NCBI GenBank assembly: GCA_030765065.1 | Contig: CM060990.1 | Location: 669,072,118 to 669,136,117, forward strand | DNA length: 64,000 bases | Reading direction: 5' to 3' | DNA from: Deroplatys truncata | Taxonomy: Eukaryota; Arthropoda; Insecta; Mantodea; Mantidae | In this document: in pieces, positions 21,761 through 34,591 of the stretch | Layout of the letters: every line of letters starts with the position of its first letter | How positions within the stretch are numbered: the stretch's first letter is position 1 | Notes under the pieces: generated by a model | Databases searched by the model: none | Seen by the model: the letters and a program-made list of their open reading frames with translations, nothing else | Told to the model about the DNA's origin: nothing | Made by a program: the position numbers and the translations under genes

Positions 21761-23935
21761 GTGCCTGTGTTGCTGTACGTAGTAAGAACAGGGGTAAACA
21801 CTGTTTAAAAAAGGGATTACAAGGGCTCGTTAACGACCACACACTCTGAAAACCTTGAAAGATATTCAAAATTATTTCAACATTAGAAATTAATGTTCAA
21901 AATACTGTAAGAAGGTGTGTCGATTGTGTGTTCGGAGGCAAATATACAGGAATAGGATTGCCAAATTTACCGGTTTGCCTAAAAGGCTTCCCTCCAGAAT
22001 TCTTGATCTCATATCCAGTAATAATACATTATGGAGGCACATTAAATATGAAGTCGCTAAAAAGCTTTATCAGAAAGCCAAGCAAATTAAACGAACTTGC
22101 ATTTGCTTTGATACCGTAGTTATTGACGGGAAGATATAAATAATTAAACAAAGAAATTATCGAAACATAGAGAAATAATTGCAATAAATAATTTCCCTAT
22201 ATTAAATAAAGGCATAATGTAAGAAGCTTTAGATGAAAGATTTGCCCTTAAGAAAAGGGTAATTAGCTAGTAAAGCCATTGGTATTAGCCGAAGTGGCGA
22301 ACGCATTGGTATAACGATTCCTGGAATGCATTACGTTATAAGTTCAGTACATTCGGACAGTCATGTAGGCAGAAATTCTGAAAAAGAGAAAGGTAATGAA
22401 TTTCTAATAGTCGGGGAGAAATCGCCTAGTAACAATGTCACAGACGCACACGCAAGAATTTTAGTATTGACCGCACTTGAATAGTAACGTTGCTGGGGGG
22501 TAGCGATAGGTAGTCGGGACGTGCAATCTAATTAGACACACATTCGTGCATACATTCGTGAAACTCTTTCTTGAGAATTAGTCTCTTCATCTGGTGATTA
22601 CTTGTGTGTTATTTTAAGTGCTCAGTGAAGCGCTTGTGTAAGTTTTAGCGGCCATCGCGAGGGGTTTTGCCGGTAAGCATTTTAGTGACTCACAGCAAGT
22701 TACGCTTATTGTTTCTTTTATTGCGGAAAGTTATTTCAAACCGTAAAACTGATACTGCAGAAGTTAGCAAGTATAATAATTAAATTGTTATAGTTTCGAG
22801 TGCTACGATTCATAATCACTTTCATTCCTTATCTTCAAACGGTCGGCAACTCGCTTCAACAGGTCAAGTATTAGATTACATTAATTTTTTCAGTCAATTT
22901 AAACAGGTGTTATCCTTCAGATTATACTCCGCATACCCTGACAAAGTACTCATAGCTCTACCACTGGAGCAGCTGGCGCACGAGCTACGAGATAACAACA
23001 TTAGAAGCAGGAAAAGTATACTGCTTCAAAAATGTCGCCCCATCGTGCGGCTTTAAAAATTAAGATAACATAGTACGTTATCATCTTACATCACTCCAGC
23101 CATGTTATTGGGGAATTCACATCGCACCTAGAGGCGAATAATTCTATGCCATGAACATGAACAGATCCTATGGATCATCGACGTCGCCTGTCTTATTTAA
23201 ATATATACGATCCTCTCTTCATTTGCATGCCGTTAAAATTGCATTTCACAGATTTGTTTGCAATTCAGAGGTAGGTAATAGGAGTTTTGGTGTTCCCTAT
23301 GACTCTCTTGTTTTTTCCCTGTAGGCATTGGTTTTAATTTTATTTATACATTACTTAGCTAGATGGCGGTAAAGATATCATATGTGGATAGAAAACGGAA
23401 GATGGGAGCACAGCGGTTACACAATCAGAGCTGAGTAAGAGAATTGTTTTGGTCATCTGTCTATCTCTACGAGACAGTGTTCCTTCTATGAGAATCTGTC
23501 TGTAAGGAATGTGTTGACATCAACAATTATAGCGCTATCAGAGAAAGGTTACGGCTCTACTTTTAACATATCAACAAGACTTAAGGCATCTTAGAAAACA
23601 TGCGCTCTTCTCTAGGAATTGTAAATAACTTTATAAATCACTAGAAAAACACTTACACACTGCTCCAAGTGAAACACGTGGGGATACTAACGTTGCGCGA
23701 TGTTTTTAATGTAGATAGTAGATCTATTTATTGACATCGAGAGCTGCCACGTGGTACTATCCCCCTTCATTCTTCCGGAAAGCAGAACACCCCGCAAACG
23801 TTTTTGTGTCAGAGGACTACAGTAGATATAGCATCTGTAACAGACTTTTCTGGTAATTTGTGATTTTGAATAAATAGCCATGTTAAAATGTATAATAAGC
23901 TAACCTGAGACGAAAAATCATGCTTTAAACGTTTG
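21761..23935. other. AT-rich interval without recognised features
   Basis: About 2.2 kb. A somewhat GC-richer patch near 22480-22700 has no coding frame, and ORFs of 60-74 codons have no recognisable domains. Confidence 0.45.
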
Positions 23936-23939
23936 TTTT

Positions 23940-24065
23940 GCGTGAAAGTAACGCTTTCACTCGGTTCCGGCCGCCTGGTGTCTGCTCTCACTTCCTCCTC
24001 TCTCCCGGGGGCGCCCCCTTGTGGGCCATGGGTAGAATATCCTCCCTCTGGAGCAGTGCCGATAA
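23940..24065 (+). repeat. SINE-B body fragment
   Basis: Its reverse complement 'gaggatattctacccatggc' and the following 'aagggggcgcc' match the SINE-B body at 8930-8965. It is GC-rich against AT-rich flanks. Head and tail are absent. Confidence 0.6.
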
Positions 24066-25160
24066 TCAGGGGGAAAAACTTTCACTCAAGGACCGCTAAA
24101 ACAATTAATAGGAAACTTTTATATAAATACTTGGATACCAATTAGAAATAGTGTTTATGGCATATGAAGTACTTTCAAAACGAAATATTAATGGAATACG
24201 ATGTCAAAATGACCAAATATATCGCATTTAATCAAGTTTGGTGAAAATTGGTACCTAAAAGATTTGTATGCCTATTTGTTTTCGAATCAATATTTTTGTT
24301 TACAAAATGTCAATACCACAAATAAGAATCTATGGAATTCTTTGGTTATTTTTGGAGTACACAGTTGTCAGGTAAATTCTGTTGTTTCTCTTAAAATGGG
24401 AAATAATCTAGTTCTGCAATCGTTTTTGGATATACACGCGATTTTAACGTGTACAGTTGACTACATTCAAGATAAAAGTTCCATTTTATCAATTTTGTTC
24501 ATATTTGGCAGAAATAATAATAAAAGTCGAAGCAACTGATAAGGAACATGGTATAATATAGGGTATTTAACTGCTTTTTCCAATGTTTGGGATCTAATGA
24601 GGCACAAAATAAGTGTTCAAAATATCTGCTTACCATTGAGATTCTGAAAAATGTTCCACAAGGGCATCTAGTGAGCATAATGCTTATAACAATTTTATGT
24701 ACCACAAAATTTCGAGAAGAATATTTAATCAGTTATGCGTATTTTCTCTTGTATTATTCGTGGCGTCAAGCGCCTATCATAGGAAACAGACTTCTGGTTG
24801 TGTAACTAACATTAGGCACAAGCAGAAGTTTGGAGCAATTAAATAATTTAACCAGTCGAGTTTTATTAACGTCGCTGTTGGTTTTCAAAACATGTGCGCT
24901 TACACGGAAAGACAGAGAGAAGATAGTATGAAGAGAGTGACGTTCTAGGAGTGAGTAGATGAGAAAGACCGAAGGGAAGAGGGAGATTTGGAGAGAGCGT
25001 GAGAGAGAATAATTTCTTTCGGTTAAAGTAATAATGCAAGTGAGGCTGTTATGGCATTGTTTTTGTGGACAGATACTATATGGATAAGCACAACTTTGCA
25101 ATATTACGTCATAATATGTGACAGCCATAGGGATTATTGTGACAGGCACCTAAAAAACTA
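24066..25160. other. Unannotated spacer
   Basis: No gene recognised. A purine-rich strip lies at about 24900-25010. Confidence 0.45.
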
Positions 25161-25162
25161 CA

Positions 25163-25605
25163 GTGTATGATATGATCAGCTTTAACTTAAAATGTGTTTT
25201 CAGTCTCAATGTCGGGATTATATCATTGGATTTTAAAATTAAACCTTCTCTAACACTAGCAAATGAAATAAAACTGAATTGGGTAAAGAGGCATATATAC
25301 TTAGAAAGAAAGGAAATATCAGGAATGGCATGGTTTAGACTGAAGGTAGGAGGGCACAGAAAATGACTGACGATTTTGGCAGGAGAATCTGTCCATTCTG
25401 CGATTTGGATGAGGACTGGGTACATATTTTGGCGGAATGCGCACAGTGGGAGAACCAGCGAATAACTAAACCCAAAGAAAAACCCTTAAGACCTTCTAGA
25501 AAGAGATTGGCATGTTCGAATTTACTGGCTGACCAGAGGAACTGGCAAAACATGGGCAATTTCTTGGCTAAAGTGCGCGAAGCTACGTCATATTTGTTTA
25601 GTTAG
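25163..25605 (+). pseudogene. LINE C-terminal zinc-knuckle region, copy 1
   Basis: The upstream frame gives 'LANEIKLNWVKRHIYLERKE' and 'SGMAWFRLKVGGHRK'. A frameshift near 25360 leads to 'RRICPFCDLDEDWVHILAEC' (a C-x2-C-x8-H-x4-C type knuckle seen after RT/RNase H in several LINE clades), ending in 'FLAKVREATSYLFS' and a stop. A second copy with the same order is at 51395-51770, so this is a repeated element and not a host gene. The remainder of the LINE is absent from both copies. Confidence 0.65.
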
Positions 25606-25794
25606 TCAAAGGTAATATATTTCTATTTTCCTTTTTCTTTCTTGTTTTGTTTTGCTTCTTCCTCTATTGTTTATTTTGTCACAATACCTTGTACCTTAAA
25701 TATGCATGTAGCGGCAATAACCCACACACTAAATACTTGTGTAATAACTTCAATAATCCGAAACTAATAAATATACCTTTCTAATCTATAGTAA
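25606..25794 (+). mobile_element. 3' untranslated region of the LINE copy 1
   Basis: Matches 51770-51925, including 'catttatatatgcatgta'-like and 'cactaaatacttgtgtaata' blocks. It ends exactly where the tetranucleotide array starts. Confidence 0.6.
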
Positions 25795-26175
25795 TCTAAT
25801 CCATCTATCCATCCCAATTTAATCCAATCTATCCTTATCTATCCGCATCTATCTGTCCTTATCTATCCCTATCTGTCCTTATCTACATCTATCTCAATCT
25901 ATCCCCATCTATCCTTATCTATCTAACCATCCTAATCTACCTATCCATCCTAACCTACTTATGTATCTATCCTAATCTATCCATCTATCTATCTGTCTAT
26001 CCTAATATATCTATCCATCTGTCTATCCTAACCTATGTATCTGTCCTAATCTATCCATCCATCTACCCATCCCTGTCTGTCTATCTATCCATCCATCTAT
26101 CCTTATCTGTCTATCCATCTATCCTTATCTATCTATCCATCCGTATCTATCTATCCAATTATCCTTATATATATA
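25795..26175 (+). repeat. ATCT/ATCC tetranucleotide array (LINE tail)
   Basis: About 380 bp of imperfect 'atctatcc', 'atctatct' and 'atctgtcc' units. It begins at the 3' end of the LINE fragment. The second copy of that LINE ends in a short 'atctatct' at 51920-51930, so the array probably grew from the element's own tail. Confidence 0.85.
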
Positions 26176-26446
26176 CCCGATTGAAGAGATACAGATGTCC
26201 ACCTTTAAACTACGAACAGAAGGTAGTGAAGTGGAAAAGGGTCTTCATAACCTTTAATCCATCTCCAATCATTTCGCCAAAAAGAAATAATATCGTAATA
26301 AAAGTCAACATAACACCACCAAAGCACTTGCCGCATACTGCCTGTTGTCGTATGAATGAAGTAAACAACACCGGTGTCGTCTGCATCAATAGGTATGAAG
26401 TATTAACGTTTTAAACAAATTTACACTTTACAGAGTACGAAAAACA
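26176..26446. other. Unannotated spacer
   Basis: Nothing recognised. Confidence 0.4.
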
Positions 26447-26885
26447 ATGTGCAGAAAACTGTAGAGTAGAAAGGGAGTACCAAACTAAGCATTTTGAGGT
26501 AAGGAAAAGAGGTTGCATATGCAGTATAATAACAAGGGCGCATGAACATTATTGAAATCTGACTATGAAACATCATTTGCCAGTCACAATTAAATGAAAC
26601 TCTCACGACAAGTGTGTACGTACTGTCTCAACTGATGAGTACTGGTACATAACGAGAAGCTAACATTACATGCGTGTACTGCAATGTACTGTTTGTGTTG
26701 AATAAGTCGAGGGTTCGGTATTAGCGTGCAATCCAGTAGGTTCACAACACAAATGTGGCATTGAACATCACACACACCTAGGGACAGTGGCTATACTGTA
26801 CAAGAGTGTGTTTTGTTTACACCTGAGACATCACAAACAGGTTTCACAATTGCAGGTTCTAACAGGAACTAATAATGACGTCATT
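26447..26885. repeat. MITE-like repeat G, copy 1 (one TIR)
   Basis: The left block 'agtaccaaactaagcatttt' matches the TIR of the G copy at 37085-37615, and the interior ('gcggcattgaacatca'-type and 'cacaaacaggt' blocks) matches that copy in reverse. The right TIR is not visible. Confidence 0.6.
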
Positions 26886-27558
26886 CATTTAAACCGACTG
26901 GCGGCAGAGACCAAATAAATCTGAGGACCCCATATATGCTAACGGTGAAAGCAGCTGATAGGTATCACAAGCGTCATTAGTTATCTCGCTCACTAAGGCG
27001 TTTAAACTCGGTGCTCCCAGGCGCAGGTTACTGCGACCTGGAATTCCGCCTATAATCCGTACGAAACGAGAAGGAATCTGAAGCAGGCCAATGGAGCGCC
27101 AGCAGGAGCGCTGCGTTGGCAGATGGTTTGCGAGTGTGACAGAGAGATGTGAGGCAAGATGCGGCCAGTGTAACATACATATTAAACCCGTTTAATTGGA
27201 GCGGAGTCCAGCGGGCATCCTTTCATCAAGCTACCTTTCAACTAAGACGATAATACCAATAAAAATAATTACGTAAACATGGCAGTAAATGCATCGCGTA
27301 TAATTTCAGTTTAGGCGCATAACAAAGTGAAGTAATTAAGCAAATTAAAATTTTCTGTATGCAAGAATGGTAAAGATGAATTATCAAGGTCGTTCAGCAA
27401 CCCTCATAAAGATCTGCTTTAACACATAAATAAAGAACTAAACATCGTGGAGACACAGCTTTTGGACAGTTTGATTAAAAATGTTTAGCACTGCTCAGCT
27501 ATAATACTATAAATGATGGGTACAACTCATTAACTGTTAACTGAGTTATGAAGGAGTT
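26886..27558. other. Unannotated spacer
   Basis: A GC-richer strip at 26940-27180 holds a 95-codon minus-strand ORF with no recognisable domain. The rest is AT-rich. Confidence 0.4.
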
Positions 27559-28437
27559 TGTTCTTTAAACTATTAGCACCACGCTTTTGGTGCCAATTTG
27601 AAGAAGGAAATGTTGTATTCTAGTTCCGTTGTTGGGGAGCCGAACTTGAAGTACTTGCAACCACGTACGGTACAATGTTTCCGGTGGCCTTCGCCCCAAC
27701 GTTTAGGAATCAACTTTGTATTTTCATGTTTATTTAAATATTATATATATTAATGTTTGCTTCGGCTGCGTCAGTATTAATTTGTAGAAACATGTATCTC
27801 TTAGCAGGGGGTGATGCGGCTAAAGAGTATAGGCTTACACAAATTATAATTTTTACTTCACTTCTTTTATTAATCCTTCACACGGTTAAATAACACTTCA
27901 TTGATATAATGAGCTGTGAGATTTGTTTTATTAATTGCACTTTTAAACACGTAAACTTTATTTTATTCTCGCCGTAATGAACTTTCGTCTCACACTGAAT
28001 ACGTATTGAACTGCTCGGGATCGCGTCTAGCGTCCGGTTGGGAACGCTGTCTACTAGCGACTGGCGTTTACCGCTTAAATTCGTAAATTTTTCTATTTCA
28101 AATCTCTGATTGGCTATTTATAAACTGTTTTAAGTATTACATTATTGTTCCAAGAATTACTAGTAGCATTATTAAAATTTCTAATTCACTATTTCCTTAA
28201 GGTTACCTCATTGTTAGCAACTTTCAGCTTCTACATTCAGCTCCTACATTATTAAATTACTTAATAAATTCACATAGAATTATTTTACATGTACACAATA
28301 ATATAAATATATACAATGATGTAATATACACTTTTTATATATTGTAGTACACATATATAGCTTTAATGCGGGCTGTTATTATATTTTATATTATGTAATT
28401 GGACTGAAGTCATTTAAGTGTTAAAAATACTGCCCCA
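27559..28437 (-). repeat. LTR-like repeat, copy A
   Basis: Same repeat as 56185-57166 and, inverted, 61233-62238. Read on the minus strand it starts 'tggggcagtatttttaacac' and ends with a primer-site-like 'ttggcaccaaaagcgtgg'. Non-coding, with TG-type 5' end. LTR identity is inference, because no copy here has an adjoining internal region. Confidence 0.55.
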
Positions 28438-29249
28438 GCTAAAAACGTTTAACAGAGCAATTGAGAAGTAGAAACCGTAGTCTACAGCGAGACCGAGCAG
28501 CACTTGAACTAGGCATTTGTTTTTGAATAGACGTTTTGGTGGCCTTGTTTACAAACACAGCTGCGTAGGTTGGCCAGCTGTACAGTTAAAGAAGAGAATT
28601 TTCCGCATATCAGGGCTTTATACAGCAACTCTCGCTCTGAAAAACGCCTGTTACTTTAAGCAACAAACTAACTTAGGTGTATCTATATGTAGTACAATGT
28701 TAATTATAAAAGCAACATAGGAAATTTTCAATTTTAGGATCAATTAGGATTTTAATAAAGATTCACTTCTCTCTCCCTTTCTGAAATTGCTTAGCTCTTT
28801 CCCGTTGTATAGCTGTTCTACTTTCATGCAGGCATGGCTGCAAGCATTCCTCTTTTCTTCTTTATGTAACGCTGTCCCATATAACAAGGAAGTGGAAGAC
28901 AAAAAGAGAAAATAAAAGGTTAGGAGGAAATTAATTCTCTTGGCTGCTTGTCAATCACCCACCCCTGGGGTTCACGTTAGAAACAACAGAATCGGAGAGC
29001 GGAACAGCAGCCTTCTGGAGAACAACGGTGCAGGAAAAGACAAGGAAGGGAGAACACAGGTTGCTAAGGAAACGTACTAATTGCTACTCGATTGTTTTGC
29101 TAATAATTAATTCTAATGAGTAGCTTGGCATGGCAGACAATGTAATGAATCTGCTTTCATCGTGTTGCATCATTTTCCAATACTGTTACATCGACTTCAC
29201 GCTCGCTGTCAGAACTCTAAAAGCTCAAAGATGCTGACTCTCAAACTGC
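28438..29249. other. Unannotated spacer
   Basis: No supported feature. Confidence 0.4.
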
Positions 29250-29735
29250 TATCGACAGGTGGCGCGTGTTGCAGCAGTTAGGTGTATGTAAAGGTGATTC
29301 AACAGAGATACCTCACACACTGCGACCTGCACAGATCTATTACGGCAGCCACTCCACGGGAGGAAGGGACGAGGTGAAGGAGCCACAGGTGGAAGGCCAC
29401 AGAGACGTTTCTAGCATTTCCAAGCTCGCAGACTCGTACCACTGCTAGAGCCGCCGAGAGAGGGCGATGAATGACCCTCCAGCAGCCCCCTGATGTCCAC
29501 GGGGAGTACTATATTCATTGAGCATTCGCCACGAAACCTGGAAACATATGTGAAAGATGAGAAGGGAACGTAATGAAAGGGAAATGATGGAAAGGAAATC
29601 ATGGTACAGAAGAAACTACACCAACCTTCCAGGGAAACCACAAAAAGACCATGGTTCAGAGTGGGCGGTCGCCGGGACCTACCGAATACGAGACGCACAC
29701 GTTACTGTTGCGCTACCTCATTTGGTGTGTTGGAG
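29250..29735 (-). mobile_element. SINE-B copy 3
   Basis: The minus-strand head at about 29735-29660 shows the same order as copies 1 and 2 ('gagtgggcggtcgccggga' on plus), with a long GC-richer body to the left. The body is more diverged and its far edge is uncertain. Confidence 0.5.
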
Positions 29736-29751
29736 CAGCTACGATAAAGCT

Positions 29752-29940
29752 TGTCGTCCTGCGTGGTGTAGTGGTTACCATGTTAACCTCTAGTTCCCGA
29801 GGTCGCGGGTTCAACCCGGCGGAGGGCGATGAATTTTATCGGGTCTCTGAGCAAAATTACCAGTCCTTTCCGCTCAATTCTAGAATGGAGCGCTCGTTGA
29901 GGACCACAGTAGTTAACCACAGGGTTCCGTAAACACAATA
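29752..29940 (+). mobile_element. SINE-A copy 5, internally deleted
   Basis: The intact tRNA-like head ('gtggtgtagtggttaccatg', 'cgcgggttcaacccggcgg') is joined directly to the distal body ('tctctgagcaaaattaccag'). About 90 bp of the middle body is missing. Confidence 0.82.
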
Positions 29941-30032
29941 GTATTGATGTAAACAAAGACGCCAATACAATGTCTTAGTTGCCACTGTATGTTTACAGTC
30001 TAGTGATGGTGGAAAATAAAGCGGGATACATA

Positions 30033-30925
30033 CGAGGGCTGACAATAAAGACTGAGACTGATTTTTTTCACATATATTTATTACTCCATTTCAATGTTGA
30101 CATGATCTTTTTCAAAGTAGTCCCCTCATAACTGAAATCACTTTTTATAGCGTCTCTGCCAGTCCTCGAACACATGGTGCAGGCCATTCTTTGTCAGGTC
30201 TTTGAGAATCGCCTCCCTTTTCTTTAGCACTGCTTCAGTGCTCTCAAATCGAATGCCCCGGAGCTTTGCCTTTAGTAATGGGAATAAAAAGAAATCGCAG
30301 GGGGTAAGACCGGGGCTTTAAACCGAATGCGGCACACAGGTAATGTTGAATTTAGCCAACAATTCCTGGACTTGATTTGCGACGTGAGGCCGGGCGTTGT
30401 CGTGATGAAGTCGCCACCCATTCCGATGATGTTCTGGACGTTTCCTTGTAATGTGCTTCCTCAGTGTAGCCAATACTGACGTGTACTGCTGTAACAGTAG
30501 TGTGAGGGGGGAGTGCATGCTGGTAAATCATTCCATTCCGAAACACCAGGCACACCTTGCTTAGCACAGAGGACTCGCCCTTCTTTGAAGTCCTTGAAAC
30601 ACCTAAACACCATTGCACGAGGTAGTGCATCTTCACCGTATGCTTGCTTCAGCTTTTCGAACGTTTCAAGGCTGTATGATTTAAACGAAAATAAAACTTT
30701 GTTGCGCTGTATTGCTCCTCTCGTGTCACCTCCATTTTGTGGTATGCGAAATTCAAGTAGGGTCAACGATATACAGCATTACTACCAACCTACCGTTACG
30801 AGAGCTGTCGCTTATGGCCATTATACATGAAACCCTGCTCTTTTCAAGTATTCGTTGTAGAGACATAAAACTATCAAGGAAACTACAGAAAAAAATCAGT
30901 CTCAGTCTTTATTGATCAGCCCTCG
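30033..30925 (-). mobile_element. Mariner-like element, internally deleted, TA-flanked
   Basis: The termini 'cgagggctgacaataaagac' (left) and its near-identical inverse at the right ('cgagggctgatcaataaaga' on minus) form about 30-bp TIRs with TA on both sides (30031-30032, 30926-30927). The length of 893 bp indicates a deletion derivative. Confidence 0.85.
30081..30735 (-). pseudogene. Mariner-like transposase, deleted and frameshifted
   Basis: The start ATG at 30735 gives 'MEVTREEQYSATKFYFR', an N-terminal DNA-binding segment. Frames then shift repeatedly. The second catalytic Asp survives in 'GWRLHHDNARPHVANQVQEL', and the third lies in 'TPCDFFLFPLLKAKLRG' after a stop at about 30318. The C-terminus reads 'NGLHHVFEDWQRRYKK' with two further stops before 30081. 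The first catalytic Asp block is deleted around 30530. Inactive. Confidence 0.82.
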
Positions 30926-30927
30926 TA

Positions 30928-31795
30928 TATCGGAATGAGGCACAGAAGTGTATTGTACCTCTAGTCACGAAGCGCGTTGTACACGGCCTTACAGGTAAAC
31001 ACATCCCAATACGCCACCTCACTCCGCCCTACTCGATGCACAGTAAAGCTCACTTCACTCTCAAGTGTTCCCGGATCCTCAGCCCAGTCATTAGTATTAT
31101 TTTTCCTTGGAGCTACCCTATGAATTTATCTGAAAATTTGGGAGTTTTTCGTATACCATAAGTACTCGGTAAAGGATAAAGCTAATTGTTGAAGATTAGG
31201 CGCTACTAAAACATGAGAAAAATGTTGGTTATTTATGATTTTGAAAATCTAATTCAAGTATTTGCAAAGCTAATTCAAATATTCAATCCGAAGTTGGCTC
31301 TAGTTTGCTATTTACTGAAAGCCTACCCTATCTGAGGTATATACAGCATTTTTAAGTTCTATTAACCACTAATTGTTTCTAACATTTTTCGGCTATGTAA
31401 ACAACTTTACTGTTAAGCCCTTTAATATAGAATTTTCTGCAGTCCTTTACAACGTGTAAATTTTCCATTTAAGACAATTATTGCATAAATATTTTGCCTC
31501 AGAATGTAGAAAAATAAAATTTAATACTCAATATTCTTTATGCAGGAATCCTTAAAGCTTCAATGAAAGCCATCCACAATTCCATAGAATAGATTTTTTG
31601 CTCTGTTACTTAATTAAAATATTGTTTAATTAAGTTCTTTCTGTAGCCTAAATAAATATGGCAGCCATTCCAAGTGGCCCATTCGCGCCGTATTTCAAGT
31701 GTGTAAATATCCCTTCGTACGTTAAAAGTTGCAAAACTCAATGGGGCAATTCCAAGTAAACACAGGTCTGCGGAGAACTGTCGAGCAAGCGTCAG
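30928..31795. other. Unannotated spacer
   Basis: AT-rich; no feature recognised. Confidence 0.4.
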
Positions 31796-31799
31796 TTTC

Positions 31800-31932
31800 A
31801 TAACTCGTATTCAATTGTCTTTGGGTTTCTAGTAAACTCTGGGCTTTCATCATTAGATCACACGCACATTCATACTTGGGACCCCTCGCACAGCAGGCAG
31901 ATGATCTACCGACCGAGCTACGGGGCCAGCCG
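31800..31932 (-). mobile_element. tRNA-headed SINE fragment
   Basis: The minus strand 'gccccgtagctcggtcggta' closely resembles the 5' half of a tRNA with a good A box. The B-box half is decayed ('ggtcccaagtatgaatg'), so it is not a functional tRNA gene. Confidence 0.55.
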
Positions 31933-32013
31933 AGCTTCCTTATACTCCTCTTGTTTATCAGCAAAGACGATGAACAGATCGCGCTCATTGAGATGCACTT
32001 CCTAAGCTTTGAA

Positions 32014-32270
32014 CAGAGTATACTCTCCGAGATGACAGACAAAAACAGACCCTTGAAATAAAGTATACTCTCCGTGACGATAGACAAAATCAGACCCTTG
32101 AAATAAAGTATACTCTCCGTGATGATAGACAAAAACAGACCCTTGAAATAAAGTATACTCTCCGAGATGACAACCAAAACAGACCCTTGAAATAAAGTAT
32201 ACTCTCCGTGATGATGGACAAAAACAGACCCTTGCGCTAAAGTGTACATTCCACAATTACAGACAAAAAC
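32014..32270. repeat. 45-bp minisatellite
   Basis: Five to six copies of a 45-bp unit beginning 'aagtatactctccgtgatga', with a few substitutions and one short deletion. Because 45 is a multiple of three it stays open in several frames and yields a 15-residue repeat; this does not indicate a gene. Confidence 0.9.
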
Positions 32271-34591
32271 AAACCGAAAAAATCTTAGAATATTTTCCCA
32301 TTCAGTTACGCAGGCTTTATTTTCGTGGGATTAAACTCGCTTTTTAGACTGACAAATAACTAAAATGTGTTTATTTGACCTATCCGTATTCGAGCCCAGC
32401 TATTTTTAATTGTGTTTACGCTGTTCTTGCCTAACATAAGGGACAATAAGCAACAAACTTAAGAGCACGCTGTGTTTCACTATCATATTTTATCTTGCTA
32501 TTATAAATATTATTATATTATTAGGGTTATCTGCACACGTCAAATATGGCGGGTTTGGGTCACCTGACATAATACAAAACACATATTTTAAATGGCCAAA
32601 AATTGAATAAGATCTGATAATAAATTTAGGGTTTGAAATTTCAGTAATGCGTACACTTAACAATAACGAAACTGTTGCCCTTCTTCCCCTAGTTAAAAAG
32701 CAACAGTTGATTCTCAGAAGGTACGTGAGCTAGGTGCTGGGTATGCAAGTTGATTCACCCATTACTATGCTGCATATATGAAGATAAAAGTGGGCTGGTG
32801 CTCCATCAAGCAGGAACTACCAGGTTGATTATCAAGCTAAGGATAATGGTAGAGAGAAATTGATTTTTGGTGGTGGGTGAAAAGAAAATTGTTTAAAATA
32901 ATTGAAAGACTTAAGAAATTAAAAGGTTTCTTCATTTTTTTTGTACTTATCAGTGATTCCTTGCCTTGTGAACATGACTGAATTAACTTTGCAGGTAAAC
33001 GACCCCGGAAAATTCAATGCTACAAAATGCAACATTCAGAGAATTAGAGAGAACCCCAGTTTGCGTATGGAAACAGAGAAAGGCAGACACTTTAACAAAT
33101 GTCTGAAGTTGTACCAACTGAAGGCATACAGACAATTACTTATCTTTGGTATTTAATCTAAGAGAGGAAGCCGATGTCTAAAACAAGCAAGAGGGGTGCT
33201 AGCTTGAGGGAACACCGGAAAAACCTGTGCATGTGATAATAAATGGCCATAATTTTGCTATGACACAGACTTATTTAAATATATATTTTACTGTCAGCAT
33301 AACTAGCATTCCAACGGCTGAACGAGAAGGGAGTGCGAGAAAGAGGGTGGAGAAATAGACAGTGGTACCCTTCTCGGCCTTGGTCTCCGCTTTTACAAAA
33401 CTGGGTTCTCATTCCCGCACGCACGCGGGGTAAAACAGCATAGAAACCGCAAAGTAGAGAAACGAAAGCGTACAGTTAAAATGAAAGATGAAAACAGTAT
33501 AGTAGGGGAGAGGGGTTTAAGAGTAATGTTGTTTCTGGGGTGATAACATGAAAGAGAATTAAAAAAGAACTTTCTTTTTTTCTTTCTTGTAGTACAGTGC
33601 AGATAGCGAATACATTTATGTAGGCAATTTGTTCACAAAAATACCGTTGTGATTTCAAATATTGGTAGAAGTGTTATCGTAAAATATAAACACAAAGGTA
33701 AGGACTACCCTTCATTTACTGGTAAGAGTTGGAGGTATTTCATGAATTATTTGCCTATACACTGTTGTACCTACAGTTTGTACTTACTTTGCAACAAATC
33801 TGGGCACGTTTACTTCTAAAAATGCGTGTAAGGAAAGACTAATTGCTTCGTGAGGATTATTTAGAAGTCATAGCTTTACAACCGTTTTAAGCAAACGTTC
33901 TTCTTTGTTCTGTTAAAATGAAGCTCCCCTATCTGTTATTCTTCTCTTCTTTATTTTTCTTTCTTCAGTGAGGTCTATGCGTCTTTTTGGAATCTTCGCT
34001 GCTCTGCGAACGTTTACAGCTCAACCCAGCCTTATCTCCATCACTCGGGGCATTTCACCGGCTGTTTATATCCTCTGAAATCATTTGGAAAGTTCTAAAC
34101 GTTGCCATGGCAGGACATGTGTTGATTTTTCGAAACATCTGACGGTGTTACGTAACTAACACCGCCTTAACATTAAAGAAATGGAGTTATAATTTTGAAG
34201 CAAAGGGTATAAGGTGTCATCTTTTATATGTTTGAGGATTTGGACTTGACAGTAATACGCGACTGGACGTATTCAATAGTTATTTATCTTTAGATTTTGT
34301 ATGGGGATAGTGCAACTATCCTCATAATCTACTGCAACCTAATAAAGATATTCTTATAAACTTGTCATGTGTATTTTGTATAAAAGTGATTTAATGCTAC
34401 AGGAAATAATTCAAATAAAAGGTTTCTTATAAGCATTGCGGCTGTGGCAAACATTATGCATAAAAATAGCATTTTCTTCCTTTATATTGCATCTGTAGTT
34501 CCCAAATGCCTATACTATGTTCGTTGTATGCAGGCAGCATTCAGAAATTTCCTTCTCATTCATCAAAGTCACAAAACAACCAGTTCTTGGC
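32271..34591. other. AT-rich interval without recognised features
   Basis: About 2.3 kb with no supported gene, RNA or window-shared repeat. A GC-richer strip at 33300-33440 is non-coding. Confidence 0.4.

Noticed and set aside
31722-32256. 175-codon and 84-codon minus-strand ORFs with 15-residue repeats
   Set aside because: Produced by the 45-bp minisatellite staying open in several frames; the non-repeat part covers a decayed tRNA-like SINE.
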